Of a stretch of DNA of 64,000 bases, positions 41,900 to 50,960 are shown piece by piece. Positions within the stretch are counted from its first letter, which is position 1; every line of letters starts with the position of its first letter. The DNA comes from CAZAQK01 sp050249355. Its GTDB lineage: Bacteria > Pseudomonadota > Alphaproteobacteria > Rickettsiales > SXRF01. The stretch lies in contig JBFWQQ010000001.1 of assembly GCA_050249355.1 (NCBI GenBank), positions 1-64,000 on the forward strand, given 5' to 3'. The position numbers and the translations under genes are program-made. Under the pieces are notes generated by a model. That model did no database searches. It was not told where the DNA came from and worked only from the letters and a program-made list of their open reading frames with translations.

Positions 41900-41908
41900 T
41901 GGGGATAA
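41900..41908 (-). promoter_or_regulatory. DnaA-box-like site
   Basis: TGGGGATAA, one mismatch from TGTGGATAA, the minus-strand form of the consensus DnaA box. Confidence 0.65.
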
Positions 41909-41932
41909 GCAGGCATAAAGGATAAAAAGAAA

Positions 41933-41941
41933 TATGGATAA
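41933..41941 (-). promoter_or_regulatory. DnaA-box-like site
   Basis: TATGGATAA, one mismatch from TGTGGATAA, 33 nt from the previous box start and in the same orientation. Confidence 0.65.
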
Positions 41942-41979
41942 AAAGAATACACCGGAATATCAGAAGGATTATAAGGCAT

Positions 41980-41988
41980 TTATCCCCA
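41980..41988 (+). promoter_or_regulatory. DnaA-box-like site
   Basis: TTATCCCCA, one mismatch from TTATCCACA; it is the exact inverted copy of the site at 41900-41908. Confidence 0.65.
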
Positions 41989-42004
41989 ATGATGTGAACA
42001 GACC

Positions 42005-42829
42005 ATGAAATCATTCATTATTCACCTGGTATCCGATTCGACTGGAGAAACAGTAAGCAGTGTGGCGCGTGCGGCGCTTGCACAATTCGACGAGATAGAA
42101 TGTGAAGAATATAACTGGACGCTCGTGCGCAGCAAGCAGCAGATAGACAAGGTCATAGCAGCCATACAAGAACATCCCGGCGTGGTGATGTATACATTAG
42201 TGGATGCCGACCTGCACGACCGGTTGAAATCTTCCTGCGCCAAGCTCGGTGTTCCATGTATTCCGGTCCTTTCGCGTATTGTCAATGAGCTGTCTGCCTA
42301 CTGGGGGGTAAAAACACACGCGCTTCCCGGAAAACAACACGCGCTGGATCAGGAATATTTTGACCGCGTGGATGCCATCAATTATGCGCTGGCGCATGAC
42401 GACGGACAAGCCCACTGGGAGCTTGAAGAATCAGATATAGTATTGGTGGGCGTTTCACGCACCTCGAAATCGCCGACCTGCATGTATCTTGCCTATAAGG
42501 GATATAAAACCGCCAACGTGCCGTTTGTGCTGGATTGTCCGTTGCCAGAAACGCTGGAGACCCTTACCCGTCCGCTGGTAGTGGGACTTACGATCAATCC
42601 CGAGCGCCTGCAACAGATACGCAAAACACGACTACAGTCATTGAACCAGGAGCAGCATAGCAATTATATCGACATGGAATACATGCAACGGGAAATTGCC
42701 GAATCGCGCAAGCTGTTCCAGAAACACCAGTGGCCCGTGATCGATGTGACACGCAGGTCTGTGGAGGAAACAGCGGCCACCATCATGCAGTTTGAAAAGA
42801 AGCATCAGGAAAAAATAAAAGGGAACTGA
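42005..42829 (+). CDS. ppsR: Pyruvate,phosphate dikinase / PEP synthase regulatory protein (DUF299)
   Basis: This 274-residue bifunctional kinase/pyrophosphorylase family protein controls PPDK or PEP synthase by phosphorylating a Thr. It shows HLVSDSTGETVSSVARAAL, the P-loop-like LVGVSRTSKSPTCMYLAYKG and NPERLQQIRKTRL. It is the first gene right of the predicted origin, matching CC_0001 of Caulobacter and RP001 of Rickettsia by position. The maf gene that often follows is absent; aroE comes after 1 nt. Confidence 0.95.
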   Translation: MKSFIIHLVSDSTGETVSSVARAALAQFDEIECEEYNWTLVRSKQQIDKVIAAIQEHPGVVMYTLVDADLHDRLKSSCAKLGVPCIPVLSRIVNELSAYWGVKTHALPGKQHALDQEYFDRVDAINYALAHDDGQAHWELEESDIVLVGVSRTSKSPTCMYLAYKGYKTANVPFVLDCPLPETLETLTRPLVVGLTINPERLQQIRKTRLQSLNQEQHSNYIDMEYMQREIAESRKLFQKHQWPVIDVTRRSVEETAATIMQFEKKHQEKIKGN

Positions 42830-42830
42830 A

Positions 42831-43643
42831 ATGAAGAAACAGGCAGGAATCATAGGCTGGCCGGTTTCGCATAGCCTGTCTCCTGTGCTGTACAAGTACT
42901 GGCTGAAACTGTATAATATAGACGGAGCTTACACGGCAAAAGAAGTAAAACCTGAAAAACTCTCCGGCATTATGCAATTCATGCAGGAAAGTAATTTTAT
43001 AGGATTCAATATTACGGTGCCGCATAAGGAAAAGATCATTCCCCTGCTGGACAGCATAGATACAATTGCCGCCGCCATCGGCGCTGTAAATACTGTGGTT
43101 TACAAGGAAGGCAAATGGCAGGGTACCAATACGGATGTTGCGGGTTTCATAAATTACCTGAAAGTATGTGCCCCCGACATCCGCACAACCCGGGCCGTGG
43201 TGCTGGGAGGGGGGGGAGCGGCGCGCGCCGTGATATATGCGCTGAAACAAATGGGTTTTTCAAATATCACGCTGTGCAACCGTACAAAGGACAGGGCAAC
43301 GCAGCTGGCAGAAGAATTTTCTGTGCAGCAGGCCAACTGGGAAAGCCGGGAAAAAATACTGCAGTCAGTAGACCTGCTCGTAAATACCACTACCCTGGGC
43401 ATGGAGCAGAAAGGGCCGCTGGAGATCGACCTGTCGGCATTGCCTCAAGATGCAACAGTGTATGATATTGTATACACGCCACTGAATACCGCATTGTTAC
43501 AACAGGCCGAGCGGCGTGGAAATAATACGGTCGACGGGCTGGGCATGCTTTTGCACCAGGCAGTTCCGGCGTTTGAGGCATGGTTTGGTGTGCGGCCTGA
43601 AGTTGATGCGGCACTTGGCAGTTATATGAGAGCACAATTATGA
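42831..43643 (+). CDS. aroE: Shikimate dehydrogenase
   Basis: This 270-residue enzyme reduces 3-dehydroshikimate with NADPH. It shows IGWPVSHSLSPVLYKYWL, catalytic Lys in NITVPHKEK, NTDVAGF and the NADP motif VLGGGGAARAV. The glycine run is encoded partly by eight consecutive G (43209-43216). Its stop overlaps the coaE ATG (ATGA). Confidence 0.96.
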   Translation: MKKQAGIIGWPVSHSLSPVLYKYWLKLYNIDGAYTAKEVKPEKLSGIMQFMQESNFIGFNITVPHKEKIIPLLDSIDTIAAAIGAVNTVVYKEGKWQGTNTDVAGFINYLKVCAPDIRTTRAVVLGGGGAARAVIYALKQMGFSNITLCNRTKDRATQLAEEFSVQQANWESREKILQSVDLLVNTTTLGMEQKGPLEIDLSALPQDATVYDIVYTPLNTALLQQAERRGNNTVDGLGMLLHQAVPAFEAWFGVRPEVDAALGSYMRAQL

Positions 43644-44224
43644 AGATCATCGGGTTGACCGGAAGTATTGGCATGGGAAAAACCACCATTGCCAACCTTT
43701 TTGCGCAGCAAGGGGCAGAAATTTTTAACGCCGATGCGGTAGTACATCATTTGCTTGACCAGAATGCCGCGATCATTGATGAGGTGCGCGATATGTTCCC
43801 GGAAGCGGTAAAAAAAGGGCAGGTAGATCGCAAAAAACTCGGCGAAATCGTATTTTCCGATACAGGTAAGCGCAAGCGGCTGGAAGAATTGCTGCATCCT
43901 CCCGTGTTTGAGGAGCAGGACCGCTTCCTGCTGCAAAAGAAACGCGAAGGGGCGGCACTGGTGGTGTTGGAGATACCGCTGCTATTTGAAACCGGATCGG
44001 ACGCCATATGTGACATTACAGTAGTGGTCAGCGCGCCGGAGGAGATACAAAAGGAGCGGGTTATGCAGCGTTCCGGAATGGACGAGGATAAATTCTATGC
44101 GATTATTGACAGCCAGATGAGCGATGCGCAGAAACGGAAGCTGGCGGATTATATTGTTGAAACGGATAAAGGCATGGAACATAGTCGAACGCAGGTGCAA
44201 CAGATCATAGAGGAGAACGCATGA
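43640..44224 (+). CDS. coaE: Dephospho-CoA kinase
   Basis: This 194-residue kinase does the last step of CoA synthesis. The P-loop LTGSIGMGKTTIANLF, substrate residues FNADAVVHHLL and VLEIPLLFETG are intact. It is coupled to both neighbours by ATGA overlaps, as in other origin-proximal aroE-coaE-dnaQ clusters. Confidence 0.97.
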   Translation: MKIIGLTGSIGMGKTTIANLFAQQGAEIFNADAVVHHLLDQNAAIIDEVRDMFPEAVKKGQVDRKKLGEIVFSDTGKRKRLEELLHPPVFEEQDRFLLQKKREGAALVVLEIPLLFETGSDAICDITVVVSAPEEIQKERVMQRSGMDEDKFYAIIDSQMSDAQKRKLADYIVETDKGMEHSRTQVQQIIEENA

Positions 44225-44901
44225 TGCGCGAGATCGTGCTCGATACCGAGACCACAGGGGTAGACCCCTATAGCGGCCACCGTATCGTGGAAATTGGCTG
44301 CATAGAGCTGCATGGCACCATGCCCACGGGAAAACATTTCCACGTCTATCTGAATCCCGAACGCGACATGCCCGAAGAGGCTTTCCGTGTGCACGGACTA
44401 TCCGGAGATTTTCTGAAAGACAAGCCGCTATTTTCCGAAGTGGTGGATGCATTCATGGAATTCATCGGGGATTCCCAGCTGGTTATTCATAATGCGCAGT
44501 TCGACATGCGATTCATCAATACCGAGCTGGAGCGGCTGGGGTTTTCGCCATTGCCGATGAGCCGGTCGATTGATACCGTGCAGATGGCACGCAGGAAATT
44601 TCCTGGCTCGCCCGCCAGCCTGGATGCACTGTGTCGCCGTTTCGAGATCGATCTGTCGGCTCGTTCACTGCATGGCGCGCTCCTCGATGCCCAGCTGCTT
44701 GCAGACGTGTACCTTGAATTAACGGGCGGCAGGCAGGCGCTGTTGGATCTGCAGAGGGATAAAGTGCAGCCGGTATTGCCCGGCGACGAGCAGGTGCCCC
44801 GCAAGATATTGGAAGCAAGGAGCTTTCCGGTAAGTCCGCAGGAGCTTGAGGCGCATGCCAGCATGCTGGCGGGCATGAAAAACCCCCTTTGGAATAACTG
44901 A
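44221..44901 (+). CDS. dnaQ: DNA polymerase III subunit epsilon (proofreading)
   Basis: This 226-residue 3'-5' exonuclease of the DEDDh class shows ExoI VLDTETTGVDP, ExoII HNAQFDMRFIN and ExoIII HGALLDAQLLADVY. A C-terminal tail (PQELEAHASMLAGMKNPLWN) would bind the polymerase core. Two adjacent ATG codons (44221, 44224) overlap the coaE stop. A bidirectional hairpin follows. Confidence 0.96.
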   Translation: MMREIVLDTETTGVDPYSGHRIVEIGCIELHGTMPTGKHFHVYLNPERDMPEEAFRVHGLSGDFLKDKPLFSEVVDAFMEFIGDSQLVIHNAQFDMRFINTELERLGFSPLPMSRSIDTVQMARRKFPGSPASLDALCRRFEIDLSARSLHGALLDAQLLADVYLELTGGRQALLDLQRDKVQPVLPGDEQVPRKILEARSFPVSPQELEAHASMLAGMKNPLWNN

Positions 44902-44905
44902 ACAT

Positions 44906-44940
44906 AAAAAAAAGCCCCCGCCGTTGGGCGAGGGCTTTTT
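44906..44940. terminator. Bidirectional intrinsic terminator
   Basis: AAAAAGCCC ... GGGCTTTTT forms a GC-rich stem (one mismatch) with loop GTT and A- and T-tracts on both sides. It serves the rightward ppsR-dnaQ transcript and the convergent OmpA-like gene. Confidence 0.92.
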
Positions 44941-44959
44941 CAAGTTTAGAACAACCGAA

Positions 44960-45532
44960 CTACTCTTTAATGTTCAGTTCGATTTCTACGCGGCGATCCG
45001 CTGCCAGACAAGCGATAAGCTCGTTGCGCGGCAGGTTGGAATCACAGCTGGTAACAGACATTTTTTCACCCATTGCTTCCAGACGAACGTTGCGGGTTTT
45101 CAGGCCTTTGGAAGCCAGATACGAACGTACCGTGCGGGCACGACGCTGAGACAGGGCGCGGTTGTAGCTGCTGGTACCGATCATATCAGCGAAACCAACG
45201 ATATCTACGCTTTCAACCTGCGAAGAGCTCGCGATGATCTCAGACAGGCTGTCCAGCTTCGTTTTTTCCGAAGCGTTCAGGGTCGATTTGTTGAAGTCAA
45301 AATAAACCGTACGGTTCTCCTTGCTCAGGCGAGCGCGGATATCACCGCCGCGGCACTCATCCATATCGGCGGGCCACTTGGTAACTACGCAGTTACCGAA
45401 GCTGTTCAATACTACGTTGCCACGTGCGTCCTTAACGACATCGTGGATACCTTCGTGCATAGCCATAGCCGAAGCGGGAGCCAAGAGAGCACCAACTGTT
45501 GCCAGCATGCAGGCTTTTCTTAATATTGTCAT
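44960..45532 (-). CDS. OmpA-family periplasmic/outer-membrane protein
   Basis: This 190-residue protein has a signal peptide (MTILRKACMLATVGALLAPA...AMA) and a C-terminal OmpA peptidoglycan-binding domain (VYFDFNKSTLNASEKTKLDS, IVGFADMIGTSSYNRALSQR, RRVEIELNI). The 60-residue N-terminal part lacks a beta-barrel, so it is not a full OmpA; it probably ties the envelope to peptidoglycan. AGGA lies upstream of ATG 45532. The 250-nt region 45533-45782 holds its promoter area (AT-rich) and no other gene I can support. Confidence 0.9.
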   Translation of the reverse strand: MTILRKACMLATVGALLAPASAMAMHEGIHDVVKDARGNVVLNSFGNCVVTKWPADMDECRGGDIRARLSKENRTVYFDFNKSTLNASEKTKLDSLSEIIASSSQVESVDIVGFADMIGTSSYNRALSQRRARTVRSYLASKGLKTRNVRLEAMGEKMSVTSCDSNLPRNELIACLAADRRVEIELNIKE

Positions 45533-45782
45533 GTGCAAATCATCCTATTTTTTAGTTATCAAGTAATGACGTGTTTAAATAACCATCTGACAACGAAAAA
45601 TAATCGAAAAGGCAGGCAAACGCAAACCCTATTTTAGCCGTAAATATTGCATAAAGAGCATTTAGAAAATCAATAAATATCATAGCGTTATAGGATATTT
45701 TAATGCCGCACTTACAAGGGGCCCGGAAAATTACTATGCCAGTGATGCCGTATTGCCACAGATAGACAAAGTTCTATATGAA

Positions 45783-46259
45783 TCAGTCGGTTGCTATTTT
45801 TGTCCGTGCCTTGTTTTGCAGGTACAACGCATGGAAATCGATAGGGTCCAGCATCAATGGCGGGAAACCGCCATCACGCGTGACGTCTGATATCACCCGG
45901 CGCGCGAACGGGAACAATACAAACGGGCAGTCGACCAGCAATACATGCTGCACCTGGTCTTCGGGAATTCCTGTCACCTGGAAAATACCACCATAGGCCA
46001 GCTCCACCAGAAACATGGTGTTGCTTTCGACGCTGGCTTTAGCAGCAATATGCATGGTCATTTCAAATATGTTGTCCTGCAGCTTCTGTGCGCGCAGGTC
46101 GACATTCACTTCGATGGCCGGTTTCGTATCAGACTGCAGGAGGCTGTGCGGAGCGTGGGGGTTCTCAAAAGACAGGTCTTTGATATACTGCCCCTTTACT
46201 GCAAAACTGGGTGTTGCGCTTCTGGGCGGACCCGGATGCTCTGATTTTAGTTCGTTCAT
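45783..46259 (-). CDS. secB: Protein-export chaperone SecB
   Basis: This 158-residue cytosolic chaperone holds preproteins for SecA. It shows GQYIKDLSFENPHAP, IFEMTMHIAAKA, LLVDCPFVLFPFARRVISDV and GGFPPLMLDPIDFHALY. ATG 46259 has GAAGGAA just upstream; the longer frame start at 46313 adds 18 unrelated residues and was rejected. It is divergent from tim44, an arrangement conserved near the origin in alphaproteobacteria. Confidence 0.96.
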   Translation of the reverse strand: MNELKSEHPGPPRSATPSFAVKGQYIKDLSFENPHAPHSLLQSDTKPAIEVNVDLRAQKLQDNIFEMTMHIAAKASVESNTMFLVELAYGGIFQVTGIPEDQVQHVLLVDCPFVLFPFARRVISDVTRDGGFPPLMLDPIDFHALYLQNKARTKIATD

Positions 46260-46342
46260 TATTTGATTCCTTCGCCTGGAAGTTATAGAAATGCTATGAA
46301 CATAGAAACACAACCGCTAAATGACAATAAGGAATAATTAAT

Positions 46343-47023
46343 ATGTCCGAAGGAGTTGCTTACGCAGATATACTGATCATCGCGCTGATCGCGGGATTTA
46401 TTTTACTCCGGCTGCGCAATGTGCTTGGCCAGAAAACTGGCCACGATAACCCGCAACACTTTATCAGGCCGCGCCCCAATGCGGTTGAGAATAAGGATAA
46501 AATTGTCCAGCTGCACGATAAGCCCATCAAGGCAAAGCCTAAATCAAAGGAAGACCCTTTCATCGAAAAGATAAAGGATGCACGTGTTGCCGGGACACTC
46601 AAGGATATTCGCGCCAAAGACAGCGAGTTCGATGCCGGCCAGTTTCTCGACGGAGCGAAAATGGCGTTCGAGATGGTGTTCGATGCCTTCTCCAGTAACG
46701 ACAAAGAAACGCTGAAAATGCTGCTTGCCGATAATATCTACGAAGAATTTGCCGGCGAAATCTCCAAACGCGAAGAGCAGGAAAATAAAACGGAAACCAC
46801 ACTGGTGGCCGTGCTGTCCAAAGACATAGCCGACGCCATGCTGGTGGGCGACTTGGCGCGCATCACTGTAAAGTTCGTAACGGAGCAGGTCACCGTAGTG
46901 CGCGACGCTGCCGGTGAAATCATCGACGGCGATGCATCGGATACCGAACATGTCGAGAACGAATGGACATTCGAGCGTGACGTCACCTCGAAAAACCCCA
47001 ACTGGAAGATTATAGAAACGTGA
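46343..47023 (+). CDS. Tim44-domain protein
   Basis: This 226-residue protein has an N-terminal membrane helix (DILIIALIAGFILLRLRNVL), a charged linker and a C-terminal Tim44-like domain (FLDGAKMAFEMVFDAFSSND ... VENEWTFERDVTSKNPNWKI). It is the bacterial relative of mitochondrial Tim44 (TimA in Caulobacter), anchored in the inner membrane and facing the cytosol. It overlaps the mltA GTG start by 4 nt. Confidence 0.93.
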   Translation: MSEGVAYADILIIALIAGFILLRLRNVLGQKTGHDNPQHFIRPRPNAVENKDKIVQLHDKPIKAKPKSKEDPFIEKIKDARVAGTLKDIRAKDSEFDAGQFLDGAKMAFEMVFDAFSSNDKETLKMLLADNIYEEFAGEISKREEQENKTETTLVAVLSKDIADAMLVGDLARITVKFVTEQVTVVRDAAGEIIDGDASDTEHVENEWTFERDVTSKNPNWKIIET

Positions 47024-48126
47024 CGCATTCGCTTCTGCCCTTACGGTGTATTGCCGCAATACTGTTGCTTGCCGCCTGTGAGCCAGTGCAGCAGGAGGAA
47101 CGTTTCACCGCGACACGCACCGAATATTCGGCGCTGGACGGCTGGATGACAGATGACCATGCGGCTGCACGCGCGGCATTTGTGGTATCGTGCCAGAAAC
47201 TGTATGACAAACCGCAGGCAACAACCGAAGAAAGCCAGATCACTATCGGTAGGGAAGCATGGGAGAAACCCTGCGTTGCCGCACAAAAGATTGCGAATGA
47301 CACGGCGGCGGCACGGTTGTTCTTTGAGCATTACTTCACACCCTTCACTATAACTAACAACGATGAGCCGGAAGGATTATTCACCGGATATTACGAGCCG
47401 CTATTATATGGCGCGCGCGCGCAGGGAGGCGACTTCCGCTATCCGGTATATGGCCGTCCCGATGACCTGATCGAAGGGACGCCATATCTGACGCGCGAGC
47501 AAATCGAAACACAGGGGCTAGAAAAAAAGGCACCGGTTCTGGCATGGGTGGAAGATCCGGCCATGCTGTTCTTCATGCAGGTGCAGGGCAGCGGCCGCAT
47601 TCGTTTCATGCAAGGCCCCGATATGCGGGTGGGCTTTGCCGGGCGTAATGGACATGGCTACCAGTCGGTCGGGAAGATCATGCGCGAAGAGGGGCTGGTG
47701 CCGGAAGACCAGCTGGATTTTTTTGGTATTCGCCAGTGGCTGTATAAAAACCCAACCAAAGCGCGCGCAATGATGTGGCGCAACCCGTCGTATATCTTTT
47801 TCCGTGAAATGGAAGGCGACGGCCCTGTCGGCGGCGCAGGCGTAGCGCTGACGCCGGGACGGTCGCTGGCTGTAGACAAGCGTTATATACCGTATGGCCT
47901 GCCATTGTTTGTGCAAACCGAATTGCCTGCAGGCCCCGGCCGCGAGGCCGAACCGCTGAACCGCCTGATGATTGCGCAGGACACAGGTGGGGCTATCAAA
48001 GGGCCGGTGCGCGGCGATGTATTTTTCGGTTATGGCGACGACGCGGAGTATTATGCGGGGCGCATGAAATCCCAGGGCCGTGCGACATTGCTGGTGCCAA
48101 AGGCAGTAGCAAGCCAGCTGGAATAG
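47020..48126 (+). CDS. mltA: Membrane-bound lytic murein transglycosylase A
   Basis: This 368-residue protein has a lipoprotein signal with lipobox LLAAC (Cys about residue 20), then MltA domains: LFTGYYEPLLYGAR, FFMQVQGSGRIRF and the 3D domain RLMIAQDTGGAIKGPVRGDVFFG with the catalytic Asp region. It cleaves peptidoglycan glycan strands from the outer membrane side. It starts with GTG overlapping the tim44 stop; smr follows after 2 nt. Confidence 0.95.
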   Translation: MTHSLLPLRCIAAILLLAACEPVQQEERFTATRTEYSALDGWMTDDHAAARAAFVVSCQKLYDKPQATTEESQITIGREAWEKPCVAAQKIANDTAAARLFFEHYFTPFTITNNDEPEGLFTGYYEPLLYGARAQGGDFRYPVYGRPDDLIEGTPYLTREQIETQGLEKKAPVLAWVEDPAMLFFMQVQGSGRIRFMQGPDMRVGFAGRNGHGYQSVGKIMREEGLVPEDQLDFFGIRQWLYKNPTKARAMMWRNPSYIFFREMEGDGPVGGAGVALTPGRSLAVDKRYIPYGLPLFVQTELPAGPGREAEPLNRLMIAQDTGGAIKGPVRGDVFFGYGDDAEYYAGRMKSQGRATLLVPKAVASQLE

Positions 48127-48128
48127 CC

Positions 48129-48683
48129 ATGCCGAAGAAACCTCCCCCACGCAACCTGACCCCGGAAGAACAAGCGGCCTGGCAGGCAGCGGCCGGATTG
48201 GTCACGCCGCTGCGCGCCCGCGAAAAAAAAACCAAACCGGTGAAGGCGCCCCAGCGTCCGGTATCGCACGAGCGGCCGGCACGCGCCGACATGCCGTACA
48301 GCAGAAAACCGCAACAACCGCTGGGTAAGGGGCAGTATGACGGAGTGGATAAAAGTACGCGCGAACGTTTCCGCAAGGGCGACTATCCTATTGATGCGCG
48401 GCTCGACCTGCACGGAATGACGCACGATCGTGCGTGCCGCGCGGTTGAGGATTTCATCCATCACCATTACCTAGAGCAGCACCGTTGCCTGCTGATCGTC
48501 ACCGGCAAAGGCAATCAGGCATCCGATGCCGTGGCACAGCGCGGAGTGTTGCGGGCGGCGCTGCCGGGCTGGCTTGCCGATGCCAGCCTGCGCCCGTATA
48601 TACTGGCATTTGACACGGCGAAACCGAAGCACGGCGGCAGCGGTGCCGTCTATGTGCTTCTCAAGCGCAGGCGCAGCACATGA
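48129..48683 (+). CDS. Smr/MutS2-type endonuclease domain protein
   Basis: This 184-residue protein has a charged, proline-rich N-terminus and a C-terminal Smr domain (RLDLHGMTHDRACRAVEDFI, LLIVTGKG, GGSGAVYVLLKR). Stand-alone Smr proteins are nucleases or RNA-quality factors; the exact role is unknown. It overlaps the response-regulator start by 4 nt. Confidence 0.93.
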   Translation: MPKKPPPRNLTPEEQAAWQAAAGLVTPLRAREKKTKPVKAPQRPVSHERPARADMPYSRKPQQPLGKGQYDGVDKSTRERFRKGDYPIDARLDLHGMTHDRACRAVEDFIHHHYLEQHRCLLIVTGKGNQASDAVAQRGVLRAALPGWLADASLRPYILAFDTAKPKHGGSGAVYVLLKRRRST

Positions 48684-49381
48684 GCAATGCGACCCCGCAC
48701 GTACTGGTGGTAGATGATGATGACCGACTGCGCCGGTTACTCGAAAAATTCCTGCGCGAACAGGGCTTCGTGGTCACTACTGTGTCCGGTACGAAGGAGG
48801 CGCGGCGGGCGCTGGAAACATTGCAATTCGATGCCTTGGTGCTTGATGTCATGATGCCGGGAGAAACCGGGCTGGAGTTTCTTGCTGCCTTGCAGCCGTC
48901 CGTGCGTCCGCCGGTGCTGATGCTGTCGGCCATGGGTGAAGCCGATGACCGCATCAAAGGCCTGGAAGTGGGCGCGGATGATTATCTTGCCAAACCGTTC
49001 GAGCCCAAAGAGCTGGTGCTCAGGATACAATCGATCCTGCGGCGCAATACCGAAGAACCCGCCGCACCGGGACGGCTGGTATTCGGCGAGAATATATTCG
49101 ATATGCATAATGGCCAGTTACAGCGCAGCCATCAGAGCATTGCCCTGACGTCCGGTGAAGTGGGGATGATGCGGCTGCTGGGGCAGAAGGCCGGGTTGCC
49201 GGTAAGCCGTGATGAGCTGGCAGCGACCTTACCGGGTACGGTCAGCGAACGCAGCGTGGACGTACACATCACCCGGCTGCGCAAAAAGATCGAAGAGCAC
49301 GAAGGCAAGCCGGTGCATCTGCAAACCGTGCGCGGCAAAGGCTATGTGCTGTATGCTGCCCGTCAGGACAAACCACTATGA
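48680..49381 (+). CDS. OmpR-family response regulator
   Basis: This 233-residue regulator has a receiver domain (VDDDD acidic pocket, phospho-acceptor D56 in VLDVMMPGETG, K105 in YLAKPF) and a winged-helix domain ending SVDVHITRLRKKIEEH...GKGYVLY. Its stop overlaps the kinase ATG, so the pair is translationally coupled. It resembles OmpR in partner type and arrangement. Confidence 0.93.
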   Translation: MSNATPHVLVVDDDDRLRRLLEKFLREQGFVVTTVSGTKEARRALETLQFDALVLDVMMPGETGLEFLAALQPSVRPPVLMLSAMGEADDRIKGLEVGADDYLAKPFEPKELVLRIQSILRRNTEEPAAPGRLVFGENIFDMHNGQLQRSHQSIALTSGEVGMMRLLGQKAGLPVSRDELAATLPGTVSERSVDVHITRLRKKIEEHEGKPVHLQTVRGKGYVLYAARQDKPL

Positions 49382-50673
49382 TCAGCAAGCGTTTCCTGCC
49401 TAAAAGCCTGTTCGGTCGCGCGCTGCTGATCCTCATCCTGCCGACCGTGCTGATCCAGCTGGTGATGGTGTTCGTATTCTTCGACCGCCACTGGCAAAGC
49501 GTGACGCGTTACATGAACCAGTCGCTGGCCGGAGAGATGGCCTTCCTGCTCGACCAGCTGGAAACCGTACCGCTGGAGCAGACCGGCAACATGATCCGCA
49601 GTTTCGAACGCGCCACCGCTATCACCGTATTTTTCGATCCACCCGAAGCGTTCAACCCGTCACTGGCAACTGGTGATTTCCCGCAGTTCCAGCAGACACT
49701 CCGGCATAATATCAGCAAGCCCTTTACCGTGCGCCGCATAGCGCGGGACGAGCTGATCGAGGTTTCCATACAACAGGAACATAACACGCTACGGCTGCTT
49801 TCCACCGTCAAGCGCCTGGAAAGCCGTACTACGGTTATTTATCTGGTGTGGGTAATGGCGACCTCGGTGATATTCCTTGTCATTGCGGTAATATTCCTGC
49901 GTAACCAGATCCGCCCGATCGGCAGGTTGGCCAAGGCGGCGGAAGATTTTGGCCGTGGGCTGGATTCGCCGGGTTTCCGTCCGCATGGCGCGCGTGAAGT
50001 GCGACAGGCCGCCAAGGCGTTCGTGGTGATGCGCGAGCGTATCTCGCGGCAGGTGCGCGCACGTACCGAAATGCTGGCCGGCATATCGCATGACCTGCGC
50101 ACGCCGCTGACCCGTATGAAACTGCAATTGGCCATGCTCGAAGACAGCGAGGCGGCAAAGGACCTGAGCGAGGACGTGCAGCAGATGGAGCACATGATCG
50201 AAGAATATCTGGATTTTGTCCGAGGCGGCAGCGGCGAGGAAACCGCCGCGATCGACCTGCATGGGTGGCTGGCGGGAATAGTGGAGGATTACCAGCGCCA
50301 TAATGCGCCGGTCACGCTGGGCAATGCCGACGAAGTAAAAAAAGAGATCCGCCCGATCGCTTTTACGCGCGCGCTGCACAACCTGATCGATAATGCGCTG
50401 CGTTATGGCAAGCGTTGCAACGTACATCTGCACAAAACCGTGAATTATTGCGAGATCGTGATCGACGATGAAGGTATGGGAATTCCGGTAGATAAACAGG
50501 ATGAAGTATTCAAGCCGTTCACACGGCTCGATGCATCGCGTAATATGAAAACCGGCGGCGTGGGGCTGGGGCTGACCATTGCGCGTGACGTCGTGTTGGC
50601 ACATGGCGGTAATATTTCGCTTGAAACCTCGCCTGCGGGCGGGCTAAGGGTGGTGATACGCCTACCGCTATAA
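49378..50673 (+). CDS. EnvZ-like sensor histidine kinase
   Basis: This 431-residue kinase has TM1 (residues about 13-35), a periplasmic domain of about 115 residues, TM2 (about 153-174), HAMP, H238 in LAGISHDLRTPLTRMK, N-box NLIDNALRYGK and G2 TGGVGLGLTIA. The compact HisKA with ISHDLRTPLTRMKLQ is EnvZ type. Osmotic or envelope sensing is inferred. It forms one operon with the upstream regulator and smr. Confidence 0.93.
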   Translation: MISKRFLPKSLFGRALLILILPTVLIQLVMVFVFFDRHWQSVTRYMNQSLAGEMAFLLDQLETVPLEQTGNMIRSFERATAITVFFDPPEAFNPSLATGDFPQFQQTLRHNISKPFTVRRIARDELIEVSIQQEHNTLRLLSTVKRLESRTTVIYLVWVMATSVIFLVIAVIFLRNQIRPIGRLAKAAEDFGRGLDSPGFRPHGAREVRQAAKAFVVMRERISRQVRARTEMLAGISHDLRTPLTRMKLQLAMLEDSEAAKDLSEDVQQMEHMIEEYLDFVRGGSGEETAAIDLHGWLAGIVEDYQRHNAPVTLGNADEVKKEIRPIAFTRALHNLIDNALRYGKRCNVHLHKTVNYCEIVIDDEGMGIPVDKQDEVFKPFTRLDASRNMKTGGVGLGLTIARDVVLAHGGNISLETSPAGGLRVVIRLPL

Positions 50674-50687
50674 ACGGAGTTATTGGT

Positions 50688-50960
50688 ATGGGACTATTCA
50701 TTTTTCGTTTCTGGCCGGTACTGATACCGCTGCTTATCTATTGGCTGTGGTACCTGAACAACCGGCGTAAGGCACGCAAGCTGGGCAAGGATGTGCCACG
50801 GTTCCGCGATGGCCCATGGTATTGGGCGGTGCTGGCCAGTCTGGGCACAGGCCTGTGCATATTCGTTGTGCTTGGCCTCGGTATGCGTGAAAGCAAAGGA
50901 ACATACGAACCGCCGCATCTGGAAAATGGAAAGATGATTGACGGAAAAATCCGGCCATGA
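50688..50960 (+). CDS. DUF6111-like small membrane protein
   Basis: This 90-residue protein has two membrane helices (FWPVLIPLLIYWLWYL, WAVLASLGTGLCIFVVLGLG) and a conserved-looking tail YEPPHLENGKMIDGKI. This matches what I recall of DUF6111, small inner-membrane proteins encoded beside the CCA-adding enzyme in alphaproteobacteria. A GGAG lies before the ATG, and its stop overlaps cca by 4 nt. Function is unknown. Confidence 0.8.
   Translation: MGLFIFRFWPVLIPLLIYWLWYLNNRRKARKLGKDVPRFRDGPWYWAVLASLGTGLCIFVVLGLGMRESKGTYEPPHLENGKMIDGKIRP

Larger units (their letters stand above)
41669..42004. other. Predicted chromosome replication origin (oriC)
   Basis: This 336-nt gap lies between divergent hemE and ppsR (DUF299), the known origin locus of Caulobacter and Rickettsia. 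Its left end is an AT-rich stretch (41668-41700, runs of AAT and TAT) suited to unwinding. The right half has repeated GGATAA words, including three 8/9 matches to the DnaA box TTATCCACA, plus weaker ones (GAGGATAAA 41847, TTATTCTCA 41859). No gene is supported in it. Most genes to each side point away from it. No full CtrA box was found inside. Confidence 0.8.

Noticed and set aside
41917..41925. AAAGGATAA as a DnaA box
   Set aside because: Only 6 of 9 matches to the consensus; kept as background repeat only.
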